Part shown: positions 61,443 to 64,000 of the stretch, piece after piece
Layout of the letters: every line of letters begins with the position of its first letter
How positions within the stretch are numbered: position 1 is the first letter of the stretch
Assembly: GCF_003316765.1 (NCBI RefSeq)
Contig: NZ_NIJF01000104.1
Location: forward strand, 38,393-102,392
DNA from: Bacillus sp. P14.5
GTDB taxonomy: Bacteria; Bacillota; Bacilli; Bacillales; Bacillaceae_B
DNA: 64,000 bases
Reading direction: 5' to 3'
Notes under the pieces: generated by a model
Seen by the model: only the letters and a program-made list of their open reading frames with translations
The model's database searches: none
What the model was told of the DNA's origin: nothing
Program-made: the position numbers and the translations under genes

Positions 61443-61485
61443 CAGGTTTTTAAGTCTGGCTGCCCCGGCTGCCTATAGAGTAAGA

Positions 61486-61522
61486 ACATTCCATGGAGAC
61501 GTATGTCTTCATGGTGTTTTTT
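61486..61522 (+). terminator. Intrinsic terminator of the paa operon
   Basis: 10-bp stem CCATGGAGAC/GTCTTCATGG (one G-T pair), GTAT loop, six T. A short region with its own promoter-like boxes then leads to paaX. Confidence 0.85.
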
Positions 61523-61701
61523 AATATAATATATATGGGTGTTTTTGCAGGTTGTTATTTTCATAAAAGTGCTAAAAATCATACTTTTTGTTTAAAAAGA
61601 ATCATTTTCTATGATAGAATAATCTTTAACGTAAATTGGACGTCACAGATATATTATGCTGATAAAATATCTTGTGTGAAAGTTAGAAAGAGGCGAACAG
61701 G

Positions 61702-62577
61702 TTGAATACTAGATCGATGATTTTCACTTTATACGGAGATTACATACGGCACTATGGAAATAAAATCTGGATTGGGAGCCTGATTAAACTGTTGAGGGAG
61801 TTCGGGCATAATGACCAGGCTGTCAGGGCAGCGATTTCACGGATGAACAAACAGGGCTGGGTCCAATCTGAAAAGCAGGGCAACAAGAGTTACTATTCTT
61901 TGACAGAGCGCGGACTGAAACGTATGGAAGAGGCTGCACAGCGTATTTTTAAACTGCAGACGGAAAAATGGGACGGACAATGGCGCATTCTTATGTATAC
62001 CATTCCCGAAGAGATCCGCAATGTAAGGGACGAGCTTCGAAAAGAACTCGTTTGGAGCGGCTTCGGCACCCTTTCCAACAGCTGCTGGATATCACCGAAC
62101 AACCTGGACAAGCAGGTTTATGATCTAATTGAAAAGTATGATATTAAGCAATACGTGGATTTCTTCATTGCCAAGTATGACGGCCCTAATGAAGATCAGC
62201 ATATCATCGGCAAGAGCTGGGACCTGCAGGAAATCAATGACCGATATGCTGAATTCATTTCCGAATACAGCCAGAAATTTATCATAGACAAAAACAAAAT
62301 TGAAAAAGGCGAAATGACAGAAGCACAATGCTTTGTGGAAAGGACAAAACTCATCCATGAATACAGGAAGTTCCTTTTCGTGGATCCTGGTCTTCCAGAA
62401 GAACTCCTGCCTGAAAAATGGCTTGGTGCCCATGCAGCATCCCTTTTCAGTGATTATTACAAAGTGCTTGCGAAACCGGCGTCTCAATTTTTTGAAGAGG
62501 TTTATCAGGAAGGCAATGAAATGACGAATAAAGATCAGTCCTACAACATGTTTGATCACCCATTGATCCTGGAGTGA
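61702..62577 (+). CDS. paaX: Phenylacetate pathway repressor PaaX
   Basis: 291 residues from TTG 61702. N-terminal winged HTH (TLYGDYIRHYGNKIWIG..., RAAISRMNKQGWV) and the PaaX central domain (WDGQWRILMYTIPEE, RKELVWSGFGTLSNSCWISP), C-terminal GAHAASLFSDYY. It should repress the operon until phenylacetyl-CoA is bound. Located downstream of its target operon with its own promoter region; 16 bp before the next gene. Confidence 0.94.
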   Translation: MNTRSMIFTLYGDYIRHYGNKIWIGSLIKLLREFGHNDQAVRAAISRMNKQGWVQSEKQGNKSYYSLTERGLKRMEEAAQRIFKLQTEKWDGQWRILMYTIPEEIRNVRDELRKELVWSGFGTLSNSCWISPNNLDKQVYDLIEKYDIKQYVDFFIAKYDGPNEDQHIIGKSWDLQEINDRYAEFISEYSQKFIIDKNKIEKGEMTEAQCFVERTKLIHEYRKFLFVDPGLPEELLPEKWLGAHAASLFSDYYKVLAKPASQFFEEVYQEGNEMTNKDQSYNMFDHPLILE

Positions 62578-62593
62578 AAAGGGGGAAAGAGCA

Positions 62594-63544
62594 GTGGATA
62601 AAGTGACGAAAATCCTTGGAATATCCTATCCTATTCTGCAGGGGGGGATGGGCAACATCAGCAATGCCCGGCTGACTTCGGCTGTCTCGGAAGCAGGAGG
62701 GCTGGGAACCGTCGGGGCTGGAACGATGCCGCCAGAAGAAGTGGAAGAAATCATTCTTAAAACAAAAGAGCTGACAGAGAAACCGTTTGCTCTTAACATT
62801 CCAATCTCTGTCACGGAACATTTAAAAGAAATGGCAGAGCTTGTTTTAAAGCATAAGCTGGCAGCAGTCTCTCTGTCTGCAGGAAACCCGGCACCTCTAA
62901 TTCCGGTTTTCAAAGAGAGAGGGATAAAGGTGATATGTGTTGTGGCCTCGGCAAAACAAGCGGTGAAAGCCCAGCAGGAAGGGGCGGATATCATCGTGGC
63001 GGAAGGGTATGAAGCGGCAGGAATCAACTCGAGCCTCGAAACGACGACCCTCACATTGATTCCACAGATCCTGGAAGCAGTGAACCTCCCAGTGATCGCA
63101 GCAGGAGGGATTGGAAGCGGAAAAGGGCTGGCTGCTATGCTTGCTCTTGGTGCATCCGGAGTCCAAATGGGTACACGGTTGATTGCTACGGCGGAGGCGC
63201 CTTTCCATGAAAACTATAAAAATACCTTGCTGCAAGCAGATGATAAGGGAACCGTGATTGTCGGCAGGACCGTGGGCCGGGTCCGCCGGATCATGAAAAC
63301 ACCTTATGCCGAGAAACTTTTGGCGCACGAAAAAGAAGGGATGGCTCCCGCTGATTTTGCGCGGATCACTTCCGAAGACTATCACAAAAAAGGTGCATTG
63401 GAAGGCAAATTAGATGAAGGCTTTATCAATGGCGGGCAGGTCAGCAGCTTGATTGCCGATATCCCTACCGTGGCAGAATTATTTGAAAGAATGATAAAAG
63501 AAGCGAGAGAATGTTTAACCGCAGGTGCGAAAAGACTGGTTTGA
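62594..63544 (+). CDS. FMN-dependent nitronate monooxygenase/FabK-like oxidoreductase
   Basis: 316 residues, TIM barrel. FMN-phosphate loop AAGGIGSGKGLAAMLALGASGVQMGTR, N-terminal ILQGGMGNISNARL and GGLGTVGAG, all of the NMO/FabK family. GTG start behind GGGGGAAAGAG. Sequence alone does not separate nitronate monooxygenase from enoyl-ACP reductase II or other enoyl reductases. Its place directly after paaX suggests a part in phenylacetate metabolism, which is inference. Confidence 0.85.
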   Translation: MDKVTKILGISYPILQGGMGNISNARLTSAVSEAGGLGTVGAGTMPPEEVEEIILKTKELTEKPFALNIPISVTEHLKEMAELVLKHKLAAVSLSAGNPAPLIPVFKERGIKVICVVASAKQAVKAQQEGADIIVAEGYEAAGINSSLETTTLTLIPQILEAVNLPVIAAGGIGSGKGLAAMLALGASGVQMGTRLIATAEAPFHENYKNTLLQADDKGTVIVGRTVGRVRRIMKTPYAEKLLAHEKEGMAPADFARITSEDYHKKGALEGKLDEGFINGGQVSSLIADIPTVAELFERMIKEARECLTAGAKRLV

Positions 63545-63572
63545 AGACGGACATCTATGTTCGTCTTTTTTT
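63544..63572 (+). terminator. Intrinsic terminator after the FMN oxidoreductase gene
   Basis: 10-bp stem AAGACGGACA/TGTTCGTCTT (one G-T pair), TCTA loop, seven T. Confidence 0.92.
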
Positions 63573-63636
63573 GTGCTTGGTGAGAAGCTGTGCTGAAAGA
63601 GAACATTGCACGGGAGGTCCTTGCAGGTGCGTGATT

Positions 63637-64000
63637 GGGTACATGAAAGTTCCTGCCATCAAGAGATGATGTCCTCAAGAAGCTGGTTGGGGTACATAAA
63701 AGTGCCTGCCAACAGGAGATGATGTCCCCAAGAAGCTAGCTCGGGTACATGAAAGCGTCGGCCACCAGGAGATGATGTCCCCAAGAAGCTAGCTCGGGTA
63801 CATGAAAGCGTTGGCCATCAGGAGATGATGTCCCCAAGAGACTGGTTTGGGTACATGATTATGCCTGCCAACAGGAGATGATGTCCCCAAGAAGCTAGCT
63901 CGGGTACATGAAAGCGTCGACCACTAAGAGATGATGTTCCCAAGAAGCTAGCTCGGGTACATGAAAGCGTCGGCCATCAGGAGATGATGTCCCCAAGAAG
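63637..64000. repeat. Intergenic tandem hairpin array A5 (7+ units, exact 53-bp period), runs off window
   Basis: GGGTACAT begins at 63637, 63690, 63743, 63796, 63849, 63902 and 63955. Each is answered by ATGTCCCC about 31 bases on (one mismatch to a perfect stem). The spacer between units carries AAGAAGCTAGCTC. No reading frame is conserved (53 is not a multiple of 3). Confidence 0.93.

Noticed and set aside
12301..64000. The tandem arrays as CRISPR arrays
   Set aside because: The whole unit repeats, there are no unique spacers, units drift in sequence, and no cas genes are present.

Overview
The window looks like a chromosomal segment of a spore-forming Bacillus-type Firmicute (Bacillaceae). 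Most genes have recognisable B. subtilis relatives (HtrA/PrsA, YfiB/YfiC, HemAT, IspA, YkuS, YwbE, YeeN, YczE, YqcI, a KinB-like kinase). Shine-Dalgarno sites are strong AGGAGG types, GTG/TTG starts are common, SigB-type promoters are visible, and there is a SASP-like small gene. No rRNA, tRNA, prophage or CRISPR array was seen.

Layout. 1-3.4 kb: end of a sugar ABC transporter, a split ThrE-type exporter and a NUDIX hydrolase. 3.7-9.2 kb: an envelope-quality block (HtrA protease, PrsA-like foldase, a secreted His-rich repeat protein, an OmpR-type two-component system). 9.2-16.4 kb: erythromycin-esterase-like pair, a ZIP-like membrane protein bracketed by inverted repeats, and a YfiB/YfiC-type heterodimeric ABC exporter. 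17-30 kb: MFS efflux, GNAT, an MBL/TetR unit with a double operator, stress proteins, the oxygen sensor HemAT, alanine symporter, sensor kinase. 30-51 kb: mostly housekeeping and stress genes (EamA, YczE, RlmI/RlmQ-like methyltransferase, nuclease-helicase, ferritin-like, IspA, YeeN, YwbE, SOD, YeiH, TopB, an MFS/SgrR-like pair). 51.6-63.5 kb: a phenylacetate catabolic cluster (paaK, paaABCD, EthD-like, paaF, paaG, aldehyde dehydrogenase, paaH, paaJ) followed by its presumed repressor paaX and an FMN oxidoreductase.

The most unusual signal is in the spaces between genes. Six intergenic tandem arrays (about 12.3, 16.5, 27.4, 42.4, 51.1 and 63.6 kb) have unrelated unit sequences but nearly the same period, 51-53 bp, close to five helical turns. 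Each unit contains a short inverted repeat, and in the largest array some of the arm changes are matched on the other arm. I do not recognise this as a named repeat family. The window also carries several copies of a GC-rich Bacillaceae-type palindromic repeat (one split by a tandem ~103-bp repeat) and MITE-like elements.

Five genes (yfiB-like, DUF2382, alsT-like, kinB-like and a small ORF at 47.6 kb) each appear to have lost exactly one base in a short A or T run. This may reflect sequencing error or real slippage; the window alone cannot decide. Starts were chosen from SD spacing and family N-termini and often differ from the longest possible ORF.
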